From Bacteroidota bacterium (GTDB lineage Bacteria; Bacteroidota; Bacteroidia; Bacteroidales; FEN-979): a stretch of 8,601 bases of DNA. Positions 1 to 7,935 of the stretch are shown piece by piece; positions within the stretch are counted from its first letter, which is position 1, and each line of letters opens with the position of its first letter. The stretch spans positions 1 to 8,601 of the forward strand of contig JAPLDN010000429.1 of assembly GCA_026391755.1 (NCBI GenBank), in the 5' to 3' direction. The position numbers were made by a program, and so were the translations under genes. The notes under the pieces were generated by a model, which was not told where the DNA came from, ran no database searches, and saw only the letters and a program-made list of their open reading frames with translations.

Positions 1-3000
1 CGAGAGCAAACAATCCTCTGGCAGAAAAACAGCTGGTTTTAATGAAATCGGGTGTCCCAATCAGTACCGATACAGGATATCGTGTTTCGGTATACAGGAA
101 TTCAGCCGGATCACAGGTTTTAGGACTGAGTATGCCGGTGACCGCCCTGATGAAATACCATCACTATTTTGTCCTTGTCCAGGAGATCAATGCCGATGAG
201 GCATACGGAGCTTCGTCGATTATCATTCTTGTGATGCTCCCCCTGGTGGGATCTATCCTGTTAATTGTAATCATTTCTGCTTTTTTACTCATCCGGATGA
301 TTGTAAAACCCATCAACCAGCTCTCAGTATGGGCTGGATCTGTTGCCCGGGGAGATCTGTCATATATGGAAATTCAGGCCGGGGAAGATGAGATCGGGCA
401 TGTGAAATCAGGCTTTACAAGTGTCGTGGATTCCTTCAGGGAACTCGCCGATGTTTCGGAAGCGATGTCACTGGGGGATTTTGAAAAGAGCGTGGCCGTC
501 CGCGGTCCTGACGACCGTCTTGGCAGATCGGTGAATGAAATGCTTGCAAGCTTTAAATCGGTTGTTGCAGAAGCAACAAGAATATCCAAAGGAGATTATT
601 CGGGGGATATCCAGCCCAGGAGCGAGAAGGACAGCCTTGGGAAGGCCCTCCGGCTCATGACCACGACCCTCCGTGAAAATTCTCTCGAGATGGGGCAGCA
701 GGACTGGCTTAAAACGGGTATGGCGGAGTTGAGTTTAAAACTCAGCGGGGATAAAACGATACATGATGTTACCCATGATTTGATTAGATTTCTTGTTGTA
801 TATCTTGACGCTCAGCTTGGATTGTTTTACCTGGCGGATGAGCAGGATGATCTGGTTCTTACAGCCACGTATGCATTCCATGACCGCAAAGGCAATTTCA
901 GCAGGCTGAAACCCGGAGAGGGACTCGTCGGACAGGCCGCCCTGGAAAAAGAAATTATCCTGTTCAGGGATGTTCAGGATAATGCTCCCAGCCTCAATAC
1001 TGGAGTGGATGAAAAAATACCCCCACACTATATCATCGCTCCACTTGTATTTGAAGACAAACTGATAGGTGTTTTACAGGTGGGTAAGCTTGAGGTATTC
1101 ACTGCGCTTCAGAGAATATTCGTGGAACAGCTGCTTGAACCGGTAGCCATTTCGCTTAATACTTCAACTTCAAGGGTCATGGTGAAACAACTCCTTGACC
1201 AGACCCAGCAGCAGGCCGAACGCTTGCAGGTTCAGCAGGAAGAACTTCGGCAGACGAACGAGGAACTGGAAGAACAGACCAAAGCCCTGAAAAGTTCCGA
1301 GGAAGCTCTTCAGGCCCAGCAGGAAGAATTGCGTGTGATCAACGAAGAGCTCCAGGAACGAACCAAAGCTCTGGAGGTCCAGAGGGATGACATCCGCAAG
1401 AAAAACACGGAACTCACCAGGGCCAGGAACGAGTTAGAAGAAAAGGCAAAAGACCTGGAAATTGCCAGCAAATACAAATCGGAATTCCTTGCGAATATGT
1501 CGCACGAACTGCGAACTCCGCTAAACAGCATCATTGTCCTTTCACAGTTGTTATCTGAAAACAAAAGGCAAAACCTTACCGACAAACAGATCGAGTATGC
1601 CGACACTATCAACAGCTCAGGCAGCGATCTGCTGGACCTGATCAATGAGATCCTTGACCTCAGCAAGATAGAGGCCGGCCGTATCGAACTGCATCCCGAG
1701 ACCATCGACCTGAAAGAGATCCTGAACCAGATGGATATGTTTTTCAAACCCATGGTAGAGAAGAAAGGCCTCGGCTTCAACCTGCATATCGACGGGAAGG
1801 TGCCTTCAAATATCTTCGTGGATAACCAGAGGTTGCAGCAGATTTTAAAGAACCTTCTTTCCAATGCGCTGAAGTTTACCGAGAAAGGAACCATAGCCCT
1901 GGAAGTAAGGAGACCGTCTTATGCGCTTGAACTAAGCGGTACGTCACTGAATATGGAATCCTCCCTGCTGTTCAATGTAACGGATACAGGGATTGGGATA
2001 CCGAAGGATAAGCTCAACATTATTTTCGAAGCCTTCCAGCAGGCCGACGGAACCACAAGCAGACGTTTCGGCGGCACAGGCCTGGGGCTCACCATTTCAC
2101 GTTCTTTTGCCCAGGTGATGGGAGGGGATATCCGGCTTACAAGCGAAGAAGGAAAGGGCTCTGTTTTCAGCCTTCTGCTCCCTGAGAAATATGAAGAAAT
2201 CCATTCAAAGCAGGCTCCCCAGAAACAAATCCAAACGCCTGCTTTTTCAACTCCTGCAGAACCAAAACACCGCCAGCCGAGGGCTTTAGCCAATGAGAAC
2301 CCCCAGCATGACCACAGGGATAACCTGCAAAAAGGGGATAAGATATTGCTGATCATCGAAGACGACCCGGCTTTTTCGAAAATCCTTTTCGACCTTGCTG
2401 AAGAGAAAGGCTATAAATGCCTGGTAGCGCAGGACGGGGAGAGTGGATTGTACCTGGCCGACCTGCATGTGCCCAGCGCTATTGTGCTGGATATAGGTCT
2501 CCCGGGAATAGACGGATGGGAGGTAATGGACAGGCTCCACAAGGATGCAAAAACAAGGCATATCCCGGTTCACTTTATCTCGGCTATGGATAAGTCGAAG
2601 GAAGCCTTGCAGATGGGCGCTGTGGGCTACCTGACTAAACCGGTCAGCATTGATAAACTCAGGGATGCCTTCGTGAGGATCGAAGATGTCATCTCCAAAC
2701 CCATGAAAAAATTGCTGGTGGTCGATGACGATCCCGCAACTCAAATGAGCATTGTGGAACTTATAGGTAACGGAGATGTGACCACAACTTCAGTAGGAGG
2801 AGGCGCCGAAGCTTACCAGCTGCTCGAGAGAGAGAATTTCGATTGCCTGATCCTTGACCTGGGACTGAAGGATATGAGCGGATTTGAGCTTATTGAAAAA
2901 ATCAGGGCAAACAACAGGCTCGTAAACCTTCCTATCATAATTTATACAGGCAAGGACCTATCGAGGGAGGAAGAAGACAAACTTCAAAAGTATGCCGACA

Positions 3001-3509
3001 GTATCATCATCAAAGGCATACGCTCGCCCGAACGTCTGCTTGCCGAGACATCGCTCTTCCTTCACAGGATAGAAGCCAATCTACCCCAGGAAAAGCAGGA
3101 TATGATCAGGATGCTTTACGGCCAGGAAGATGTGTTTCATGACCGCACTATACTGCTTGTTGATGACGATTCCCGTAATGTGTTTGCCATAACCGCAGTG
3201 CTTGAGGAGAGAGGGCTGAATGTCATTTCAGCAGGGAATGGCCTTGAAGGGATTGATAGACTCAAGGCTAATCCCGGGATAAACCTGGTGCTTATGGATA
3301 TCATGATGCCCGAGATGGACGGGTACGAAGCCATCGGGCTCATACGGAAGATGCAGAAATATGAGAACCTCCCGATCATAGCGCTTACCGCTAAAGCTAT
3401 GAAGGAGGACAGGGACCATTGTATTGAAGCCGGAGCGAATGATTACCTGGCTAAACCGGTCGACAGTCAAAAGCTGTTATCTTTGCTAAGAGTTTGGCTG
3501 TATAAATAA
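1..3509 (+). CDS. Membrane hybrid sensor histidine kinase (Cache-like / poly-HAMP / GAF / HisKA / HATPase / 3x REC), 5' partial
   Basis: Inner-membrane hybrid kinase that should autophosphorylate on His and pass phosphate to its receivers. The frame is open from base 3, so the true start lies left of the window; residues here count from the first ATG at 42. Residues 1-55 resemble the membrane-proximal end of a Cache sensor (ending FVLVQEINADEA). One transmembrane helix lies at about 58-86. HAMP-like units cover about 84-216, each with a DxxG signature (DEIG, DRLG, DSLG). A GAF domain covers about 225-375 and an E/Q-rich coiled coil about 378-480. HisKA has H488 in SHELRTP. The ATPase shows N604/N608, DTGIG (648-652) and GGTGLGL (677-683). 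A Pro/Gln-rich linker (715-765) leads to three receivers with acceptors D817, D939 and D1086. The second receiver has K991 followed by Gly instead of the usual Pro. It is first in an operon with cheR- and cheB-like genes. The signal sensed is unknown. Confidence 0.93.
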   Translation, partial: RANNPLAEKQLVLMKSGVPISTDTGYRVSVYRNSAGSQVLGLSMPVTALMKYHHYFVLVQEINADEAYGASSIIILVMLPLVGSILLIVIISAFLLIRMIVKPINQLSVWAGSVARGDLSYMEIQAGEDEIGHVKSGFTSVVDSFRELADVSEAMSLGDFEKSVAVRGPDDRLGRSVNEMLASFKSVVAEATRISKGDYSGDIQPRSEKDSLGKALRLMTTTLRENSLEMGQQDWLKTGMAELSLKLSGDKTIHDVTHDLIRFLVVYLDAQLGLFYLADEQDDLVLTATYAFHDRKGNFSRLKPGEGLVGQAALEKEIILFRDVQDNAPSLNTGVDEKIPPHYIIAPLVFEDKLIGVLQVGKLEVFTALQRIFVEQLLEPVAISLNTSTSRVMVKQLLDQTQQQAERLQVQQEELRQTNEELEEQTKALKSSEEALQAQQEELRVINEELQERTKALEVQRDDIRKKNTELTRARNELEEKAKDLEIASKYKSEFLANMSHELRTPLNSIIVLSQLLSENKRQNLTDKQIEYADTINSSGSDLLDLINEILDLSKIEAGRIELHPETIDLKEILNQMDMFFKPMVEKKGLGFNLHIDGKVPSNIFVDNQRLQQILKNLLSNALKFTEKGTIALEVRRPSYALELSGTSLNMESSLLFNVTDTGIGIPKDKLNIIFEAFQQADGTTSRRFGGTGLGLTISRSFAQVMGGDIRLTSEEGKGSVFSLLLPEKYEEIHSKQAPQKQIQTPAFSTPAEPKHRQPRALANENPQHDHRDNLQKGDKILLIIEDDPAFSKILFDLAEEKGYKCLVAQDGESGLYLADLHVPSAIVLDIGLPGIDGWEVMDRLHKDAKTRHIPVHFISAMDKSKEALQMGAVGYLTKPVSIDKLRDAFVRIEDVISKPMKKLLVVDDDPATQMSIVELIGNGDVTTTSVGGGAEAYQLLERENFDCLILDLGLKDMSGFELIEKIRANNRLVNLPIIIYTGKDLSREEEDKLQKYADSIIIKGIRSPERLLAETSLFLHRIEANLPQEKQDMIRMLYGQEDVFHDRTILLVDDDSRNVFAITAVLEERGLNVISAGNGLEGIDRLKANPGINLVLMDIMMPEMDGYEAIGLIRKMQKYENLPIIALTAKAMKEDRDHCIEAGANDYLAKPVDSQKLLSLLRVWLYK

Positions 3510-3512
3510 GTT

Positions 3513-4358
3513 ATGAAGAAATCGCAGGAAGAGCAGCTGGAAAACCAGGATATCGAGATCAGGTTACTGATCCAGGCGATCTATGATAAGTATGGCTATG
3601 ACTTCCGCAATTATTCCCAGGCCCATATAAAAAGGAGGATGCTCAACCGTTTCCATCTTTCGGGCATGAGCTCCATTTCCCAGATGATCCATGAGTCTTT
3701 GATCAATCATAAATTTGTTGACCAGCTGCTTATGGACCTTTCCATCAACGTAACGGAGATGTTCAGGGATCCTTCATTTTATAAGGCGGTACGTGAGCAT
3801 GTTGTCCCTGTGCTGAAGACCTATCCTTTTATCAAGATATGGCATGCCGGCTGTTCCAGCGGTGAGGAAGTATATTCCATGGCCATTCTTCTGAAGGAAG
3901 AGGGTTTGTATAACAGGACCCAGATCTATGCCACCGATTTCAATCCCGTCATTATTAAACAGGCAAAAGAAGGTATTTATCCTATCAGCAGGATGAAGGA
4001 CTTCACCCTGAATTACCAGAGGGCGGGGGGTAAAGCTTCGTTTTCCGATTATTATACTGCCAACTATGAATCGGCCAAACTATTGGATTCCTTTAAAAAA
4101 AACATAGTGTTTGCCACGCATAACCTGGTCACCGATTCGGTGTTTGCTGAAGTCCATATGGTGGTTTGCCGCAATGTGCTTATCTACTTCGACCGCCAGC
4201 TTCAGGATAAGGTGATAGGACTTTTTGCCGATTCCCTGACAGGAGGAGGGGTGCTTTGCCTTGGTTCAAAAGAAAACCTGCAGTTTTCGGGATATTACGA
4301 TAATTTTGACGGTCTGGTGACCGGTGAGAGGATTTATCTTAAAAAGTACAAAGTATGA
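3513..4358 (+). CDS. cheR: CheR-type protein-glutamate O-methyltransferase
   Basis: SAM-dependent methyltransferase that in the family methylates glutamates of chemoreceptor coiled coils. The 281-residue length is normal for CheR. The N-terminal helical domain covers about 10-75, followed by NVTEMFRDP (79-87, the family NxTxFFRD motif), the SAM-binding loop HAGCSSGEE (111-119, usually SAGCSTGEE), the acidic TDFN strand end (141-144) and CRNVLIYF (219-226). No C-terminal TPR or receptor-tethering extension is present. The ATG starts 3 nt after the stop of the upstream kinase and has no clear Shine-Dalgarno, as is common in Bacteroidota. Its end overlaps the next gene by ATGA, implying translational coupling. 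With no chemoreceptor in the window, the substrate is unknown; the upstream kinase's coiled coil is a candidate by inference. The symbol reflects the family, not a proven chemotaxis role. Confidence 0.93.
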   Translation: MKKSQEEQLENQDIEIRLLIQAIYDKYGYDFRNYSQAHIKRRMLNRFHLSGMSSISQMIHESLINHKFVDQLLMDLSINVTEMFRDPSFYKAVREHVVPVLKTYPFIKIWHAGCSSGEEVYSMAILLKEEGLYNRTQIYATDFNPVIIKQAKEGIYPISRMKDFTLNYQRAGGKASFSDYYTANYESAKLLDSFKKNIVFATHNLVTDSVFAEVHMVVCRNVLIYFDRQLQDKVIGLFADSLTGGGVLCLGSKENLQFSGYYDNFDGLVTGERIYLKKYKV

Positions 4359-4924
4359 CGCCTGCCAGGAAATACAATGCGGTTGTTGTGGGGTCTTCGG
4401 CAGGTGGTTTGAATGCCCTGAAAACCTTGTTGCGAAACCTGAACAGGGATTTTAAGTTTCCTGTGATCATTGTGCAGCATATAAGTCCTGATTCGGAGAA
4501 CTATCTCATTCATATCCTTAACGACCTGAAACGTCTGAAGGTTAAAGAAGCAGATGAAAAAGAACAACCCCAGCCAGGCTATGCCTATGTGGCTCCCCCG
4601 AATTATCACCTCCTTGTTGAGCCCGACCAGACTTTCACGCTCACAGTTGATGAACGTGTGAATTACGCAAGGCCTTCGATCGATGTGTTATTCGAGACGG
4701 CTGCTGAAGCTTACAGGGAACACCTCATCGGCATTATTCTTACGGGGGCAAATAATGACGGCAGCCTCGGGCTGAAACGGATCAAGGAAATGGGTGGCCT
4801 GGCTATTGTCCAGGACCCCGATACAGCTGAAGTGGACTCCATGCCTAAAGCAGCAATCCAGGCCTGCGCGGTGGATCATGTTCTGCCACTTGAAGAAATT
4901 GCCGCGTTTCTGAATAGTTTATAA
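4355..4924 (+). CDS. cheB: CheB-type protein-glutamate methylesterase, catalytic domain only (no receiver)
   Basis: Methylesterase/deamidase domain that removes methyl groups added by CheR. At 189 residues it is about half of a classical CheB (about 350), because the N-terminal receiver is absent; the protein begins directly in the catalytic fold. The catalytic triad can be assigned by family position: S15 in GSSAGG, H42 in VQHIS and D135 in LTGANNDG, where most CheB proteins have GMGxDG. YVAPPNYHLL (78-87) and QDPDTAEVDSMPKAA (153-167) are further family motifs. It starts inside the end of cheR (ATGA), so the two are probably made in balance. Without its own receiver it cannot be switched on by phosphorylation in the classical way, so activity may be constitutive or set by contact with one of the neighbouring receivers (inference). 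Confidence 0.92.
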   Translation: MTPARKYNAVVVGSSAGGLNALKTLLRNLNRDFKFPVIIVQHISPDSENYLIHILNDLKRLKVKEADEKEQPQPGYAYVAPPNYHLLVEPDQTFTLTVDERVNYARPSIDVLFETAAEAYREHLIGIILTGANNDGSLGLKRIKEMGGLAIVQDPDTAEVDSMPKAAIQACAVDHVLPLEEIAAFLNSL

Positions 4925-4949
4925 TTAGAATGCTATAATTATTATACCT

Positions 4950-6545
4950 ATGAGCTTTAAACCAAGAATACTGATCGTGGATGACAATGTGAGCAACATC
5001 ATTGTCATTGAAGAATTGCTATCCGATCTGGATGTTGAAATGGTAAGGGCTAAATCGGGCCTCGAGGCTATCGAAAAAACAAAGCAACTGGAATTCGCCC
5101 TGATCCTGATGGATGTGCAGATGCCGGGAATGGATGGTTTTGAAACCGTAGAGATCATCCGCCAGGATCAAAAAAATATTTTGCTTCCAATAATCTATAT
5201 CACTGCGATCTACAATGAGAATTATTACAGGACAAAGGGCATTAAAACAGGCGCTGTTGATTTTATTGCCAAACCCATCATCCCCGACCTGTTTATCGGG
5301 AAGGTCACCTTGTTTGTTAACCTTTACAAACAACGCATAGTCCTTGAACAGGAAGTGCAAAAGAGGAAAGAAGCCGAAGAGGAAATGAAAATCGCCCGTG
5401 ACCAGGCAAGGGAAGCTGCCCATGCCAAGCAGCTGTTTCTTTCGACCATGAGCCACGAAATCCGCACTCCCCTGAATGCCATCGTTAATACGGCAAAACT
5501 TTTAAAAGAAGAGAATCCCAGGGAGGACCAGCTCGAAGATATCGAGATCCTTGAGTTCTCGGCCGAAAACCTCCTGCACCTGATCAACGATATTCTTGAC
5601 TTCTCGAAAATTGATGCCGGTAAAATAGAGTTTGAGGCCATTGAATTCGAGATGAGGAAACTCATGAACGGGATCCACCAGAGTTTTGATTACCAGGCTA
5701 CACAAAAAGAAATTACACTTGAGTTTAAACTTGCCCAGAATGTCCCGGATGTGATCATCGGCGATTCGGCCAGGCTGTCACAGATATTGATCAATCTGGT
5801 TGGCAATGCCATCAAATTTACCGATAAGGGAAAAGTCCTTGTGGAAGCTGCCTTGATTGGAAGCAGGGATAATTATGTTGATATCGTGATCAGGGTATCC
5901 GATACAGGGATAGGTATTCCAGGGGATAAGCTGCAATTTGTGTTCGAAAGTTTTACCCAGGCGTCTTCATCCACAACCCGCAAATACGGTGGCACAGGGC
6001 TTGGGCTTGCAATAACCAAGAAGCTGGTTGAAATGCAGGGAGGTAAAATCGAAATAAAAAGCAATGTAGGCCAGGGGAGCATTTTCTCGGTGACCATGCC
6101 GTTTATCCGCAGTGAAAAGACGCACCTCGACGAGGATATGCTGATGAGAGCAAGCTTCCAGAGCCTGGCAGGGTTAAGGGTTATGGTGGTAGAGGACAAT
6201 CTCGTAAACCAGAAGATCGTCTCAAAGTTTTTAATGAAATGGGATGTGAATGTGGATGTGGCAGAGAATGGGAAAATAGCGGTTGAAAAGGCAAGGCATA
6301 ACAGGTATGACCTGATTTTAATGGACCTTCACATGCCTGAGATGAACGGGTATGATGCCACTCTCGAGATACGTAAAATGGAGGATAACCCGAACAAAGA
6401 CTTGCCAATCATCGCGTTGACGGCTTCAGCTTTTATTGAAGACCGCGAAAAGATCTATACTTACGGCATGAGCGGGTATATCATCAAGCCCTTCAATCCT
6501 TCGGAGCTGTACTGGAAGATTGCGCCGTTTGTAAAAAAGTATTGA
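4950..6545 (+). CDS. Soluble hybrid histidine kinase/response regulator (REC-HisKA-HATPase-REC)
   Basis: Cytoplasmic 531-residue kinase with no membrane segment. The first receiver (about 5-125) has D11/D12, phosphoacceptor D55, T85 and K108. A charged helix (about 128-160) leads to HisKA with H169 in SHEIRTP. The ATPase domain shows N282/N286, DTGIG (318-322) and GGTGLGL (347-353). The last receiver (about 408-531) has acceptor D459, T491 and K513. The start is the first ATG after an in-frame TAG at 4926, 25 nt after the cheB-like stop, with no strong ribosome site. The N-terminal receiver could accept phosphate from the membrane kinase at the head of the operon, so the two kinases would act in series; this is inference from synteny. 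No HPt or DNA-binding output domain is present, so the final target lies elsewhere. Confidence 0.94.
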   Translation: MSFKPRILIVDDNVSNIIVIEELLSDLDVEMVRAKSGLEAIEKTKQLEFALILMDVQMPGMDGFETVEIIRQDQKNILLPIIYITAIYNENYYRTKGIKTGAVDFIAKPIIPDLFIGKVTLFVNLYKQRIVLEQEVQKRKEAEEEMKIARDQAREAAHAKQLFLSTMSHEIRTPLNAIVNTAKLLKEENPREDQLEDIEILEFSAENLLHLINDILDFSKIDAGKIEFEAIEFEMRKLMNGIHQSFDYQATQKEITLEFKLAQNVPDVIIGDSARLSQILINLVGNAIKFTDKGKVLVEAALIGSRDNYVDIVIRVSDTGIGIPGDKLQFVFESFTQASSSTTRKYGGTGLGLAITKKLVEMQGGKIEIKSNVGQGSIFSVTMPFIRSEKTHLDEDMLMRASFQSLAGLRVMVVEDNLVNQKIVSKFLMKWDVNVDVAENGKIAVEKARHNRYDLILMDLHMPEMNGYDATLEIRKMEDNPNKDLPIIALTASAFIEDREKIYTYGMSGYIIKPFNPSELYWKIAPFVKKY

Positions 6546-6774
6546 GAACGCTCACATCTTCACACCGCTGCTGCGCCTGTCGCTCGCAACCTTACATCGC
6601 GGCTGCGCCTATCGCTCATATATACGCAACGTCGCTGCGCCTTATCTGCGCTCAACTTCACATTACCCAAAATCTCCTTAATTCCCAGTTTCGCTTCGAT
6701 AAGCCAAGGCGACTTTTGCGATATATTTCGCTCCTTACAGCCAAAGCAGCTTGTGTGAGATGCTTCGCTTTTCA
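6546..6774. repeat. Intergenic repeat region between convergent genes
   Basis: Noncoding stretch between the second kinase and meaB. GCTGCGCCT recurs at 6570, 6602 and 6634, exactly 32 bases apart, followed each time by a form of TCGCTC and flanked by CGCAAC or CTCAAC copies (6585, 6625, about 6650). A second set, TTCGCT, recurs at 6690, 6727 and 6764, exactly 37 bases apart. The copies are short and imperfect, and the sequence between them is not conserved. No clear intrinsic terminator with a T-run was found, although transcripts from both sides must end here. Open frames cross the region on both strands, but their products resemble no family I know and are rich in Arg, Ser and Cys. Confidence 0.5.
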
Positions 6775-7857
6775 CTACTTATTTTTCTCCAGTAGCATCG
6801 CCGCTGCTGTATACGGACTAATATTTCCCGCAATGACTTCTTTTTCATAAAACGCCAGGGCCTGTGCGATATCCTTGCGGCCGTAGAAATCGTGTTTTAT
6901 CGCTTGGTCGATGGTTTCAGTCAGTACCTGCCTGAACTGTTCTTTTCGTTGATGCTCGAAAAACCCGCTGGCTTTCGTGGTTTCTCTGTAGTTTTCTATG
7001 TAAGTCCAGACGGTTTCAATACCAGTCCTGGCCTGGGCGGAGCAAAGATCCACGACAGGGTTCCAGCCGCTTTCGGCAGGCGGATACAAATGCAGGGCGT
7101 TCTTGTATTCAATCATTGCGGCCTTGGCTTTATTGACATTATCGCCGTCGGCTTTGTTGATGAAAATCGCGTCGGCCATTTCCATGATCCCTCGTTTGAT
7201 CCCCTGGAGTTCATCCCCTGCTCCTGCAAGCATCAGCAACAAAAAAAAGTCCACCATGGATCTTACCGTGGTTTCGGATTGGCCTACTCCTACAGTTTCA
7301 ACAAGGATCACATCAAACCCTGCTGCTTCGCAAAGGATGATGGTTTCTCTTGTCTTGCGCGCAACACCCCCGAGAGAACCGGCCGAAGGGGAAGGCCTGA
7401 TATATGCTTGCGCATTGACCGCCAACTCTTCCATCCTCGTTTTATCACCAAGGATACTGCCTTTGGAACGGGTACTGCTCGGATCAATGGCCAGGACCGC
7501 TATTTGATGATCATGAGAAGTGAGAAACATGCCCAGCGCTTCGATGAAAGTACTCTTACCGACTCCCGGGACCCCTGTGATTCCTATCCGGATTGATTTT
7601 CCCGAATAGGGGAGGCAGGCATTGATGATATCCTGGGCTTTTTGCTGATGGGAATGAAGCGAACTCTCAACCATGGTGATCGCTTTGCTGAGAATAGTGC
7701 GGTTGCCCGACCTGATGCCATGAACAAATTCTTCGGTGCTCAGCGATAGGGGCCGTTTTGCTTTAAGTTTCCTGAGCGCATCAGCATTGACAGGATCAGG
7801 TTGCTCAATCCCATTCATCACATTCAGGGCTGATTTAAATTCCTTTTTTAGATTCAT
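6775..7857 (-). CDS. meaB: Methylmalonyl-CoA mutase-associated GTPase MeaB (ArgK/YgfD family)
   Basis: G3E-type P-loop GTPase that protects and reloads adenosylcobalamin-dependent methylmalonyl-CoA mutase, in the propionate/succinate pathway of the cytoplasm. The 360 residues fit the family. The Walker A loop is GVPGVGKS (95-102), followed by AIDPSSTRSKGSILGDKTRM (123-142), the switch/Walker B region ETVGVGQSE (187-195) and the guanine-specificity motif NKAD (234-237). The C-terminal part (about 290-360) matches the helical dimerisation arm of the family. The start is the ATG at 7857, with AGGA 3 nt upstream and an in-frame TGA further up that excludes a longer form. No mutase genes (mutA/mutB) are in the window, so the partner is encoded elsewhere. 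Older annotations call this family ArgK, an arginine-transport kinase; the GTPase role is better supported. Confidence 0.95.
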   Translation of the reverse strand: MNLKKEFKSALNVMNGIEQPDPVNADALRKLKAKRPLSLSTEEFVHGIRSGNRTILSKAITMVESSLHSHQQKAQDIINACLPYSGKSIRIGITGVPGVGKSTFIEALGMFLTSHDHQIAVLAIDPSSTRSKGSILGDKTRMEELAVNAQAYIRPSPSAGSLGGVARKTRETIILCEAAGFDVILVETVGVGQSETTVRSMVDFFLLLMLAGAGDELQGIKRGIMEMADAIFINKADGDNVNKAKAAMIEYKNALHLYPPAESGWNPVVDLCSAQARTGIETVWTYIENYRETTKASGFFEHQRKEQFRQVLTETIDQAIKHDFYGRKDIAQALAFYEKEVIAGNISPYTAAAMLLEKNK

Positions 7858-7890
7858 ATTCCTGCCGTCATTAAGCCGTCGGTTATCCGC

Positions 7891-7919
7891 TATCTGATAT
7901 CAGATATCTGATGTCTGAT
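7891..7919. repeat. Overlapping palindromes in the meaB leader
   Basis: TATCTGATATCAGATA (7891-7906) is a perfect 16-base palindrome. It overlaps a second one, ATCAGATATCTGAT (7899-7912), which extends to 7896-7915 with one T/G pair. Two further TCTGAT copies follow (7908-7912 partial, 7914-7919). The element lies between the predicted meaB transcription start (about 7929) and its ATG. It could be a protein-binding site, could form alternative RNA hairpins, or may be a dispersed genomic repeat; sequence alone cannot decide. Confidence 0.5.
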
Positions 7920-7935
7920 CCCGATGACCGAAGTC

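Noticed and set aside
1310..1894. Minus-strand frame of 194 codons rich in Ser and Phe
   Set aside because: Shadow of the HisKA/ATPase coding sequence on the opposite strand; composition is typical of antisense translation.
6570..6653. Three repeats with a 32-base period, considered as a CRISPR array
   Set aside because: The shared core is under 20 bases, copies are imperfect, only three exist and no cas gene is in the window.
6560..6775. Open frame of 71 codons on the - strand, GTG overlapping the meaB stop
   Set aside because: No recognisable domain, rare start, and an Arg/Ser-rich tail produced by the 32-base repeats, whose period is not a multiple of three. It is kept only as a remark in the repeat finding.
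6542..6850. Open frame of 102 codons on the + strand
   Set aside because: It begins inside the stop of the second kinase, runs through the repeat region and into the 3' end of meaB on the other strand; the product resembles no family I recognise and its composition follows the repeats.
6892..7596. Long + strand frame of 234 codons
   Set aside because: It lies entirely antisense to meaB, which has all family motifs; no family resemblance in the + frame.
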